A DNA stretch of 22,488 bases. It comes from Tubiluchus corallicola. Taxonomy: Eukaryota; Priapulida; Priapulimorpha; Priapulimorphida; Tubiluchidae. The position numbers and the translations under genes were made by a program. The notes under the pieces are model-generated. The model searched no databases, had not been told where the DNA came from, and worked only from the letters and a program-made list of their open reading frames with translations. Position 1 is the stretch's first letter; every line of letters starts with the position of its first letter. Shown here piece by piece: positions 1 through 9,512 of the stretch. The stretch covers positions 25,001 to 47,488 of the forward strand of contig JAQGDQ010001320.1 of NCBI GenBank assembly GCA_030141605.1, given 5' to 3'.

Positions 1-138
1 GTGTACTGAAAGTGGATGTTCTATAATTACACCCTAATGGCCTGAATAATTCATAATCTGTGAAGAACTTGACATTAGCAGTCATTAGTAAGGCATGTTG
101 ATTCCATACAGCAGAACGTACCAAAAAATGTCTAATGC

Positions 139-182
139 ATCTATTTATTTATTATATTTATTTATTTATAATACATCTATAA
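139..182 (-). repeat. AT-rich tail of possible 5S-headed retroposon
   Basis: A run of TTTA/ATTT-type units on the plus strand reads as repeated ATAAATA on the minus strand. It lies downstream (minus sense) of the 5S-like sequence and its GC-richer body. Simple A-rich or short-tandem tails are typical of SINE and LINE 3' ends, so this is a plausible 3' terminus. It could also be an unrelated AT microsatellite. Confidence 0.4.
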
Positions 183-198
183 ACTGAAGTCAAGAGAC

Positions 199-545
199 TT
201 ATATGTCCATTAAAAACGTCGTAAAACATATCGACAATGTTTTATATACACGGGGGCAAGATGTATGGAGATCCTGAGTTGCCCAGACAACAGGAATCCC
301 CTCTCTTCCTCCCTGGTGTAGTCCAAAGGAAAGCGGAGCGATACGTTTGGCACCAGGTTGGCTGCAGGAGCTGCCGGAATCATTGAGCATGCTGCACTGG
401 TCCGCCTTCGGGGCTCCACTCCTGATTTGGAAGGTTTACTCCTCTACACATGGCCGTTGGGTCACTTGACCTCCTCCGCCCTCTAGCCGTTGGCTGCTTG
501 TGCAGCTCCTCCGCCTAGTGTCGAGATACAGTGTGGGCATCCCGC
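199..545 (-). other. GC-richer body downstream of 5S-like sequence, function unknown
   Basis: This stretch is clearly richer in G and C than the flanking DNA and follows the 5S-like head directly on the minus strand, with no intervening run of T that would end a Pol III transcript. Short overlapping open frames of 63 and 69 codons exist on the minus strand at 199-419, but they resemble no family I know. A TATATAAAA stretch occurs on the minus strand near 238-249. The sharp composition change suggests an inserted unit with the 5S-like head at one end and the AT tail at the other. It may instead be part of a LINE 3' region or an unrelated old gene fragment. Confidence 0.4.
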
Positions 546-664
546 AAGCCTATAGCACCTGGTATTCCTAGGCGGTCACCCATCCAAGTACTAACCAGGC
601 TCTACGTTGCTTAACTTCCGTGATCAGACGAGAACCGGTGTTTCCAACGTGATTTGGCCGTAGA
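546..664 (-). rRNA. 5S rRNA-like sequence (gene copy, pseudogene or SINE head)
   Basis: The minus strand matches metazoan 5S rRNA over about 119 nt, from TCTACGGCC at 664 to TAGGCTT at 546. The internal Pol III control region is well kept: GAAGTTAAGCAACG (A-box area) and TAGTACTTGGATGGGTGACC (C-box) are intact. 5S rRNA is the small RNA of the large ribosomal subunit, transcribed by Pol III with TFIIIA. The terminal stem looks weakened (TATAG where CGTAG is usual, leaving an apparent C-A mismatch), and there is no T-run terminator after the 3' end. The sequence instead continues into a GC-rich body. I am confident of the 5S homology, but a retroposon head or pseudogene is more likely than a working gene. 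No further copy is adjacent, so this is not a 5S cluster. Confidence 0.8.
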
Positions 665-1329
665 ATTAAAGACTGCATAGAATATTCATGGAACAATAAA
701 CGACTTTCGCTGTCTCGTGTAACTTGATAACTCGTATAGATGCCTAGATTACCATCAATGCAGCAAATCATCTCTAGCAATAAATCGAACATCGTTATAA
801 GTTTTCAGTCCACATCACGGCATTCTGGTCTTCCATAATGAAAGCAAAAGTTTGAACCGATGTCGTTCGTTTACTTGCTCTAGGGCAAAATCCTGGCTAG
901 GACAACAATACCAATTCAAATTTAACGCCAAAGCCACCAAATTAGCTCCTGATTATGCTAATAATACGGAAGTTTTTACGATACCTGCCTAGTTAATAAT
1001 TTTATACGTTATAATAACAGCTCTCGACGATTTGCATATAATGTCTGAACGGACAATAGCCAAATAAGTCGATGAACCAAAAGAATCTTAAATCATAATG
1101 CGAATTTTATAGTAGTCATAAAGTAAAATGTCAACGCGTCCATGTGTATTGGCGAGAACTTGCAAATGTGTGAATTTCTTTGAAAAATGCAAGCGAAGAG
1201 AAATGACTTTATTGAAATGCATCCTGCATTATTCTTAAAAGCTTTGCAGTGACATTTAAAATTGCATTGTATCTGATCTGATGCATTTGAAATTCGAAAA
1301 AAGGCTGAAAGAAACGATTTTACCATTGA
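665..1329. other. No recognisable feature
   Basis: AT-rich sequence with many stops in all frames. The longest local frames are below 90 codons and look random. I see no RNA gene, terminal repeat or coding motif. Confidence 0.6.
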
Positions 1330-1353
1330 ATATATATATATATATATATATAT
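1330..1353. repeat. (TA)n microsatellite
   Basis: About eleven uninterrupted TA units. Short open frames through it (YIYIYI on the minus strand) are products of the repeat. Confidence 0.95.
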
Positions 1354-2053
1354 TACCATTTTTCATATAGTACCTCATTTTCAAGTCAGATAGAAAGTAT
1401 ACATGTATATTTTACCACAATTAATACTGCACAAGCGTTTCTGATAATTAAATAAAATCTCAATTAACGGCGAGCGAGCCAAACTATTGATGACGTCACA
1501 AACTAGCATAATTTTCAATAGTAATGATTCGAAAATACCGGTCAAAAAACCCTGCAGTGGCAAAAAAGTTTGACAAGAATACAAAATTAGCAGCATTTTT
1601 TTACATTTAGAGTCGGTATCTAACAACCAAAAACAGCGTTTACACAATTTGTGCTATTCAGTTTGCGGCGCGACAGGATCGTAGCTCAATATCGAGGACG
1701 CCTCTCTAAAATGAGCCACTGAACCAATAGTGTTGTCGTAGCAACTTCAAAAAGTATGCATCCTGCCCCTACGATGCAAACAGACAGAATCGGCATGGCA
1801 AAGGAAACCGCCCAGAGCGAGTATCGAACTTTAGTTCGTGATTTAAATAGGTTTTTACCACAGACTTGCTATTGAATGTTCGATATGACACACGCGACAC
1901 TCACATAAATGTATCAGAAGTTTCTTCACCCGAATCTCACACTCGTATAACTCTGTTGGAGTCTGTTTTTAAAGGTCATAAATTCCTTGTACACAAATCG
2001 TAAATCTGCAAACTACCATTTATTACCACCTCCATTGCCTGGCCTGCTCCATA
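1354..2053. other. No recognisable gene
   Basis: AT-rich DNA with short random frames. A 12-bp palindrome, TATACATGTATA, lies near 1397-1408, and a small hairpin (CGAAC-ttta-GTTCG) near 1825. Neither has a clear role. Confidence 0.55.
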
Positions 2054-2588
2054 TATAGGTTTTACATGTCAAATGTAGACCTGCGTTAACTCAAATGTAG
2101 ATTTAGGTAATTCAAATGTGTCTTGGTAACTCAAATGTAGACGTAGGTAGTTTAAATGTGGATGGGTGTTGAAGTTTAAAGATGTTAAATTTAATCTTCT
2201 TTAATTTCAATTTAATAATTACTCCTAAGTTAAAATAACAACGTTAAAGGCCTACTAACAGATGCACTATCTTTGGTTTATCTTTTTCTAATTTGCACTT
2301 AAATAATTTAATCACCGATTTATTCAAAGTAATGCATCTACATTTGACTTACCTAAGTCACATTTGCACTTTCCTATGTCTACATTTGACTTACCTAAGT
2401 CACATTGGAGTTACCAAAACACATTCGAAATTCCTGTCTACATTTGACTTACCTAAGTCACATTTGAACTTTCCTATGTCTACATTTGACTTACCTAAGT
2501 CACATTTGAGCTTTCCTATGTCTACATTTAACTTACCTAAGTCACATTTGAACTTTCCTGTGTCTACATTTGATGTGTAAAACCTATA
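2054..2588. mobile_element. Foldback-type DNA element with tandem-repeat arms
   Basis: The element runs from 2058 to 2584. Its outer 23 bp are inverted repeats differing at two adjacent positions: GGTTTTACATGTCAAATG starts at 2058 on the plus strand and GGTTTTACACATCAAATG starts at 2584 on the minus strand, each followed by TAGAC. TATA flanks both ends (2054-2057 and 2585-2588), compatible with a target-site duplication of TA or TATA. The arms are arrays of the same 20-22 bp motif: a short left arm to about 2160 and a long right arm from about 2336 to 2584. A unique AT-rich centre lies between them. Foldback elements of this build, with long inverted repeats made of subrepeats and no transposase, are known in animals. 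No transposase frame is present here, so it would be non-autonomous. Because the right-arm unit is 42 bp (14 codons), long meaningless frames appear on both strands. Confidence 0.72.
2336..2584. repeat. 42-bp minisatellite (right arm of foldback element)
   Basis: About six copies of a 42-bp unit made of two related halves, ACATTTGACTTACCTAAGTC and ACATTTGAACTTTCCTATGTCT. One copy, near 2401-2436, is degenerate. The same motif in inverted orientation makes the left arm at 2066-2160, so the array belongs to the element's inverted repeats and is not an independent satellite. Confidence 0.85.
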
Positions 2589-3463
2589 GAACAACCGTGC
2601 CAGAAGAATAAGACCCACATTGTGTCAGGACATCTTGAAAACGAAAAAATAACATTTACAACAGTTCACTCATTCAGCTTACTTTCGTGGAGGCAGAAGA
2701 ACACGTCAAAGGCAGACAACAGATCAAACAGACATTTTTTACGAAATCCTCCGCCCCCCAAATTCCCTCTGGTCAGACGTTACCATGACCAGAACTACGT
2801 CATTAAAATTCTAGTCACTTTGCCATAAAATCATTACGAATTTGCCATTAGCGCCACCACAGTGTTCGACTCCGCTCTGACCAGGTAAAATGGACGCAGT
2901 TTTCAGCTAATTGGCGATAATCACACAAATATTTATAAGCCGACAAGCCGTTTCGGAGCTTCTGTAAAAGAATTATGCAAAATCGGCTTGCCCGCTTGCC
3001 CTGCCAACAATGGACGTATTCATGATGCTTAAGTTACAGTTTTTTGGAGGTTGAAATGCCAACGATCTCTGAACACAGTTTAAACTCTGCCATAAAGATT
3101 TGAAAATTCGTGTGTACATGTTTGCTTCAATTCATGCTAACAATTCTCAATACTTGGTCAAAAAGAGTTGATCAACTACAGTAGAACTCTTGTCAAAAAC
3201 TAAAATAAACGCATGGATGCGTTATTTTAAAGAGCTAAATTGTGTGCGTTGAAATAGGACCGGCTCCTAAACTTCCTTTCGCATATTTAGGATCAAATTA
3301 TCCGAATCAAAAGCGAAAAATTTCTATAATAATTCAAACGAACCGGAAGTCATATAATTCAGTTTTATCAATGAATATTTTAAATAAATTTATGTCGAAA
3401 ATATTTTGAATAAATGTACACAAGCTAAAATAGACTATTACCTAATACAAATGTTTCTTTAAT
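2589..3463. other. No recognisable gene
   Basis: AT-rich spacer. A nine-base inverted pair CTGGTCAGA/TCTGACCAG lies near 2768-2776 and 2876-2884. A near-palindrome around AACGCATGGATGCGTT lies near 3207-3222. I see no coding or RNA signal. Confidence 0.55.
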
Positions 3464-3923
3464 TTAACCCTTTCATACCCGTTGTATCCCGTGGGATTCG
3501 AGAATATTTTCTGCCTTTAAAATTAATAAAATTTTAAAACTGACAGTTATTTGATCTGTTAATAGTTATTTTGATTTAAGCCAATAACAATAGACTAAAA
3601 ATGGTGATAAAATGGCAAACTAGAAAATCTACATTGCATAAAAAACTGTGCAAGGTACAGTACTTTAGAGACGACTTTGTACAGATCAGCATAGCATGCA
3701 TAACTAAATGTCTTAAATACTTTAGAAAATATCAGCAATTGCAAAATGAAGCACATTTTATGCATCCATTGAATCCCAATGTATCCCGTGGGATACAGGC
3801 TATATTTAGCACACACGGAGAAAAAAAATTATTATGTGTAAACAAGATGGACATACTGAACAAAAGTACTAAGCCAAAAATTTTTTTCTTATTAAAAAAA
3901 TAGTTTGGGACTGAAAGGGTTAA
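3464..3923. mobile_element. piggyBac-like MITE with TTAA target duplication
   Basis: The ends are CCCTTTCATACCCG at 3468 (plus) and CCCTTTCAGTCCCA at 3919 (minus), each bordered by TTAA (3464-3467 and 3920-3923). TTAA duplication together with ends starting CCC is the hallmark of the piggyBac superfamily. The 452-bp element has no transposase domain. A 100-codon frame inside (3601-3903) has no recognisable motif and is likely chance. A 14-bp subterminal motif, GTATCCCGTGGGAT, occurs as a direct repeat at 3484-3497 and 3781-3794 and could be a transposase binding site. The element would need an autonomous relative elsewhere to move. Confidence 0.7.
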
Positions 3924-4547
3924 AGGCTATTTCATTAGACACACTGCTTTGCTGATATTCAAACTAACATGTGCACAAATCACGTGGCACAAACGCAACC
4001 AATCACAGCACTGTAACTAGTTACTAGCAGTAAGGCTAAACGCAGTCTTACATGTGGGACACTATGACTTTACCAATTAAGAAATGCAATCGATTCTTGT
4101 TTATTCAAAATAATTGGAAACTAATCAGCCTTTATTCGAAGACAACTTAGCCAGGAACTCGCTCTATAACAATATTAGCTTTTTGACTGGCCGTCGCTTA
4201 TAGGGATCTAGTTCAAACGATTTAAATCCCAAATGCAATTGATGCTCTATTCACAGCTTCCCTTTGAACTCAGCGCATCCTCGAATAAGAGCTGCTGCTC
4301 TAATTCTTAGAAAAAACATTGTAGCTTAAGACATAAGAACTAAACAATATAAACTCAAATCTACAATTAGCAAAATACGTATCGCAGTATGTATAACTAT
4401 GGATACAATTAGCTAAGTATACACACGATCGTGGTCACGTGATACTGGTATCACTAGGATATTTACTGTCTAAAAAGCATAGTCTGTTTAGCAAACAACA
4501 ACTACGAAAACAATAAGCTAGGAAAAATGGGGTGCAGTAGGTCGAAT
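3924..4547. other. No recognisable gene
   Basis: AT-rich spacer containing a CCAAT-like ACCAATCAC and a CACGTG near 3982-4010, and a 12-bp palindrome GTAACTAGTTAC near 4014. No transcript can be tied to these, so they are noted only as sequence content. Confidence 0.5.
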
Positions 4548-4886
4548 CATCATCATCATCATCGTCGTCGTAGTCGTCGTCATCGTCGTGGTCATCATCA
4601 AACTTGACCACACATCTTCTGACATGACCCTCCTCATCACCTCACCTGCAACCTCCCATGTCTCTGTACTTTTGATATCTAATTGTGTGTTGATAAGATC
4701 CTTTTGGATGAAAGTAGAATCGTCGTCGTCGTCGTCGTCGTCGTGGTCATCATCAAACTTGACCACACATCTTCTGACATGACCCTCCTAATCACCTTAC
4801 TCCATGCTGCCTCCCATGTCTCTGTATTTTTGATATCTAATTGTGTGTTGATAAGATCTTTTTGGATGAAAGTAGAATCGTCGTCG

Positions 4887-4920
<34 letters not shown>

Positions 4921-5065
4921 CGTGGTCATCATCAAACTTGACCACACATCTTCTGACATGACCCTCCTAATCACCTTACTCCATGTTGCCTCCCATGTCT
5001 CTGTATTTTTGATATCTAATTGTGTGTTGATAAGATCCTTTTGGATGAAAGTAGAATCGTCGTCT

Positions 5066-5099
<34 letters not shown>

Positions 5100-5420
5100 G
5101 GTCATCATCAAACTTGACCACACATCTTCTGACATGACCCTCCTAATCACCTTACTCCATGTTGCCTCCCATGTCTCTGTATTTTTGATATCTAATTGTG
5201 TGTTGATAAGATCCTTTTGGATGAAAGTAGAATCGTCGTTGTTGTCGTCATCATCAAGCTTGACCACACTTCTTCTGACAACATCTGACACATATTGGGA
5301 GATGACCCTCCTAATCACCTTAGTCCATGCTGCTCTGTCACCCGCAACCTCCCATGTCTCTGTATTCTTGATATCTAACTGTGCGTTGATAAGATCTTTT
5401 TGGATAAAATTGATGTAAGT
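4548..5420 (-). repeat. Five-copy tandem array of a LINE 3' end with (GAY)n tracts
   Basis: Units of about 158 to 183 bp are marked by GGATGAAAGTAGAATCG at 4706, 4864, 5043 and 5219 and by GGATAAAAT at 5402. Unit length varies mainly through (GTC/ATC)n tracts. On the minus strand each unit encodes STFIQKDLINTQLDIKNTE followed by TWE, a VIRRV motif and an Asp/Thr/Met-coding simple repeat, the reading frame depending on the unit. The unit nearest 5420 continues smoothly into upstream LINE coding sequence, so it is the parental copy and the others derive from it. The array ends at 4548 in (GAT)n, as LINE tails often do. The frames found here are LINE remnants and not separate genes. Confidence 0.85.
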
Positions 5421-5735
5421 CAGCAGCTGTTCTCCTTGTGGTCTCTTTTCTGCCTGCAGTGCTTCTTTAAAAAGTAATGGACTGTCACCTGGAAGTCGTA
5501 TAACATGTCCTATCCATCTTAATCGTCTCCTTTTGATTTTAACTGTCCATTCATCTGTTTTGACTTTATTGTACAGTTGCTGATTTGATATTTTCTTTGC
5601 CCATTTTATTTATAGAATGTTCCTGCGGTTTCTTCTTTGAAATGAATCCATTTCTGATTTGTGACGTGCTTTTATTGTCCATGATTCGAATGTACGTCTA
5701 AACGATTCTTGTGTGGCATATAGGCATTCTTTTCT
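5238..5735 (-). pseudogene. LINE reverse transcriptase C-terminal remnant
   Basis: One minus-strand frame reads through features typical of the region after the reverse transcriptase domain in LINE ORF2 proteins: ESWTIKARHKSEMDSFQRR (compare the usual W-x-L-x-K/DxFQRR segment), then WAKKISNQQLY, then RRRLRWIGHVIRLPGD, then IQKDLINAQLDIKNTE and the W-T-K-V-I-R-R ending. The RRLRWIGH-x-x-R segment is a strong LINE signature. A single in-frame stop (TAA at 5610-5612) breaks the frame, and nothing recognisable of the catalytic reverse transcriptase or endonuclease remains upstream. This is a 5'-truncated, dead copy. The clade is not certain, and the (GAT)n tail is only suggestive. Confidence 0.82.
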
Positions 5736-6179
5736 TAGATAGCTGCAGGAATTTAATTCACTAAAGTTTGTTACACATCACTTCAGTAAGATTTAGCATT
5801 CTAGGCATCACAGTTAATTGAAGGCTAAATCACAGGCAGTTCTCCATTAAGTACGTGACGTTGAAAATCGGCTTATGAAAAACTGACACGAATATGCTGT
5901 ATCCAAGCTAATCAGGTCTTTGTGAATAAGATCAGGCCATGGCTATACTTTGCGTGTTGCTTTCTCTTCCTAAATGTATTATTGTTGTACAGTTTTGCAT
6001 CATACGCAACGGTCTGCGTGCGCATTGAAAAAATGGGAAATTTTTCATTTTGGTCATCAAAAAATCTTCGGCCACAAGTGACCGGCATATTAGGTTGAAG
6101 ATTTTTCATTTCTCCAACTATATCAATGGACGTAGAACACCTTCAACGAGGTGAACAGCCAGAATCATTACGGCTAATT
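5736..6179. other. No recognisable gene
   Basis: May contain further decayed LINE sequence just above 5735, but no recognisable catalytic motif is visible in any frame. The remainder is AT-rich with only short frames. Confidence 0.5.
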
Positions 6180-6275
6180 AAGCCGCCTAGAGCAAGTGCT
6201 GAACCCGGCAGGCACCCAATTATACGCTGACCAGCCTTGGCATTGCTTAACTTCGCTTGTTAAGCACACACCATG
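6180..6275 (-). pseudogene. Degenerate 5S rRNA-like fragment
   Basis: On the minus strand this aligns by eye with the 5S copy at 546-664. GAAGTTAAGCAA is shared exactly, followed by CTGGT, GGGTGC and a final GGCTT in the right order and spacing. The rest is diverged and the 5' third is poorly matched. The shared blocks fall on the internal Pol III promoter region, as expected for a 5S-derived SINE or an old 5S pseudogene. The local GCTTAAC-ttcgctt-GTTAAGC hairpin is an alternative reason for part of the match, so confidence is limited. Confidence 0.4.
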
Positions 6276-7061
6276 AAAACTCCCAACATCCTAAACTAAT
6301 AACTTTTTTGCTTTTCGTTCTATATTTTTCTTTCTACTTTCCTGGTAAGCTGCTCACTTTGCGGTAGTAGCATGGCCAGATTTTATCGCTGATGTATACC
6401 GTGACTTGAAATCAGGTTTTAAATATGGAGCATCTTGAAGATTGCAGAGGGCGAAGAATACCCGTATTGATGCTAACCAAGAAACGGTTTTTTATTGCGT
6501 TCAATGACTAAAACTTAATGTAGTTTCAAAAAGATATTTAGCAGTTAAAATAGTATTTTAATTGTGTTAATACTTAAATAAACTTCTCTTAAATTGAGTT
6601 TAATCGAAATTTTTATATTGGAAATTTACTCTTTCGTTGTGATAGCATTGATACGTAATTATTTTATTTTTTCAACTTCATCATTGCTGTAACATCTTAA
6701 GCCGGTGCAGTAATAAACCACTTGTGGCTGTCAACAGAAACTACATAGTTATTTAAAATAAATACTTCTTTCTGTCCAATTTCAGCAGCCTACAGATGCG
6801 ATATCGTCACGCCGCCATATTTAATCAGATTATCGACAGCTGAAAACACAGATTACCTGCCGCACAGCAAACGAGAGTTTTTGTGACGAAATTATTTCGT
6901 TAGAGAAAAATAATTACTTTCGGCTCTTTCACGCAACGAGGTGCGAAAACTTCAATAATGGAAAATGGAAAGAATAGCTGTCCTTTGCGCATGCGCAATA
7001 ACAGCTATTGAAATAACAAACATAACAACAGATAAGGAATTTGGAATAAACCTTGGGAATA
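6276..7061. other. No recognisable gene
   Basis: AT-rich DNA with only short random frames. A slightly more GC-rich patch lies at about 6790-6950 (GCGATATCGTCACGCCGCC and neighbouring sequence). No motif could be assigned. Confidence 0.5.
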
Positions 7062-7192
7062 GTTTATTATTATTATTATTATTATTGTTATTGTTATTGT
7101 TATTGTTATTGTTATTGTTATTGTTATTGTTATTGTTATTGTTATTGTTATTGTTATTGTTATTGTTATTGTTATTGTTATTGTTATTGTTA

Positions 7193-7271
<79 letters not shown>
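7062..7271 (-). repeat. Compound (TAA)n/(CAATAA)n tract, probably expanded LINE tail
   Basis: On the plus strand this reads (TTA)n, then about 19 TTATTG hexamers, then a long pure (TTA)n. On the minus strand it directly follows the 3' untranslated-like end of a LINE remnant (CAAATAAAGAATTA then (TAA)n). Several LINE groups, such as the I group, end in (TAA)n, so the tract probably grew from a retrotransposon tail. Poly-Leu, poly-Tyr and poly-Asn frames across it are meaningless. Confidence 0.85.
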
Positions 7272-7272
<1 letters not shown>

Positions 7273-8000
7273 ATTCTTTATTTGAAATTTAAAATTATAC
7301 ACATGCACAAATATTTACATAAAATACATACAGTGACTCTCTATTTGCAGAGGGATGGTTAAAAAACTTTGTAAATAAAATAGCTGTTACATTCGTAGGA
7401 CTTTTATTATACCAATTTATATACCAATAAATCACGGATTTCGTAACTCAAAATAATATAAAAGAACAACTAAAATCAAATAGTACCAGTTTACGACGTG
7501 TATAATCTAAAAGTGGCTAGAAACAGAAAAATTAGATGTCTACAGATTTGTTCTGTTACGCAAAGTTTAATATTTTATACTAAAGTTTGCAAAAACGAAT
7601 CACAAACTAACTCAGTGAAAGCATCTAGCAGGTTTTCTGTCACGAGAGGTATAAATTTTACTTACTGTTCTGAGAATTTAGGATATTTGCAAGCGTTAAT
7701 CTTTTATTTTCATCGACCAAAGTACAATTAAAAAGTAAATGTTCAACTGTTTGTGCTTCCTCTGAACATATACAGGCATTTTCATGTTATGGGAATAGAG
7801 ACCTTGGACAAATTCTGTCCTTTGTAACAAATCCATATTGTCACTGCATCCAGTTCTGGGGACAAAAGTGTCCAGGGGCCAGGAATTCCCTTTTAACTCT
7901 TTCAGCATGTACACATCTCTTTTAATTAACACTTTCTCACTGCCAGCAGAAGTCAGTGAAAAGGAATGACAGTTCACAAAGTTGTTGTTGTTTCTCAAAA
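7272..8000 (-). pseudogene. LINE 3' end with zinc-finger-like C terminus, frameshifted
   Basis: On the minus strand, a frame ending at 7658-7660 contains CICSEEAQTVEHLLFNC followed by TLVDENKR. This is the Cys-x-Cys...HLLFxC pattern found at the C terminus of many LINE ORF2 proteins (zf-RVT-like). Immediately upstream, in a different frame, RTEFVQGLYSHN resembles the segment that normally precedes that finger, so a frameshift lies near 7785-7790. Further upstream the frame stays open to about 8000 but shows no catalytic motif. Positions 7272-7657 would be the 3' untranslated region, ending in the (TAA)n tail. This is a 5'-truncated dead copy, distinct from the LINE at 5238-5735. Confidence 0.72.
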
Positions 8001-9130
8001 TGTTTTGCATTTGTAACGGCGGCGGTTACAAAGTTGTCCAAACACTGGACACTGGAGCCATTGTCCGCGACTGCCCAGTTTCTCAACAATGCCAAAGACG
8101 CCTGTGTTTATCCTACATGAGGAACACTGTTTGGCTTTGTATTGCAACTAAATGCGGCCATGTTGTTTTGGGCTCTTAATTCTCGGAGAAGGCAAATAAT
8201 AGAAAAAGAAGAAGAATTCGTTTGAAGCTCTCAGTCATTTGAGGTTTTTTCCTCTCCAGTGTTAATTGTGTCAACGGCTTTCAGGGTTTTGTAAAAAGGA
8301 CTTCGTATCGAATAGATTTGGTAATGATACTCGATGAATTTTGAAACTAGGTTGTTAAGTTTGATAAATTAAATCAAATACTTCTGCCTGAAAACCTTGA
8401 TATAAGCTGCCTTAGGAACTAATGACCTGTTGAAGTTGTTATTATTCGGAAAGGATGAATTTAACTATGTTGCTAACTGTAAAATATTCCAACGCATACA
8501 TGACTTTATATTACGTACTAAAAGCTTCCAGTAGTTTCTATCTGATATGAAATGCATCAGTCTTAAATATTCGTATATTAACATTTTCTAACCGTCATTT
8601 TCTACTAATGTCTAATGTAATCTTGTAGCAAAACTTGTCAGTTTGTGTAGGTATAGTCATTTCTTACTGTAAATGTTTTTGTAAATAGTGTCTAAAGTCT
8701 GTTGTGGTGAGGATCCTAAATCATGCTTTTAAACTGTCTGAGCCGATCCTACAATAAATTATGCTTAAACTAACATTAATTCAATTTCGTTTCGCCCTTT
8801 ACCAAAACCACTGAAATTCTAGTGGGACTATATTTAAAGAATATAATTCACTCGAAAACTTATTTATTATTCGCTTTTAACTTCAGTAAGGGAAAGGCAC
8901 GACTTGTTTATAAGTAAAATGAATTACCAGGCGCACTAGTCGAAATGTACATCAGATAATGTTTTATTAATGATGTCTCCCTAGAGAAATGCTTTGCTAA
9001 ATGCTACAGACCTGCGGGCAACACAGTACAGATTATATGATACAATGTTTATTAGAATTAATACGAACTTACGTCAATAGACTTGCACTATAGCAAAATC
9101 ATGCCAAATTTAACTCTTTGTTATAAACAA
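8001..9130. other. No recognisable gene
   Basis: Mixed-composition DNA. The 5' part (to about 8250) is slightly more GC-rich and holds a 65-codon plus-strand frame of no recognisable family. The rest is AT-rich with stops throughout. A sequence ending CTACAATAAATTATGC near 8748-8765 has the look of a retroelement 3' end, but without a repeat tail it is not called. Confidence 0.5.
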
Positions 9131-9251
9131 ATATCTAGATGGGGGAAAGAGAGATAGAATAGGTCGAATGAGAGAAAAAAGAAAAAGAAAACAACAAAGA
9201 AAGAAAGAAGGAGAAAGATAACATTTTTACCTATTCATTTTTACATACTTT

Positions 9252-9329
<78 letters not shown>

Positions 9330-9426
9330 AGGGAGAGAGAGAGAGAGAGAAAGAGAGAGGGGAAAGAGAGATGGGGAAAGAGAGAGAGAGAATAAGAGCG
9401 AGACCATGAGCAAGATACAGAGAGAA

Positions 9427-9510
<84 letters not shown>
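9131..9510. repeat. (TA)n followed by (GA)n purine tract
   Basis: A GA-rich lead-in (9141-9220), (TA)n at 9254-9287, then nearly pure purine (GA)n, densest at 9287-9325 and 9421-9510. Apparent serine/leucine-rich and arginine/glutamate-rich frames are repeat artefacts. Long mirror-symmetric purine tracts can adopt triplex DNA. Confidence 0.93.

Positions 9511-9512
<2 letters not shown>

Noticed and set aside
2293-2618. Open frames on both strands with 14-residue repeats
   Set aside because: The 42-bp unit of the foldback arm is a multiple of three, so all frames stay open. There is no start context or domain.
3601-3903. 100-codon frame inside the TTAA-flanked element
   Set aside because: Too short and lacking the DDD-type transposase motifs or any other recognisable domain. 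Likely chance within a MITE.
3960-4030. Promoter-like CCAAT and CACGTG motifs
   Set aside because: No downstream gene or TATA element to support a promoter. Such short motifs are expected by chance.
4518-5418. Several Asp-, Ser- and Val-rich frames on both strands
   Set aside because: They arise from (GTC/GAC)n tracts within the tandem LINE 3' ends. Only the minus-strand LINE remnant is meaningful.
6952-7308. Poly-Asn, poly-Leu and poly-Tyr frames
   Set aside because: Pure products of the (TTA)n/(TTATTG)n tract.
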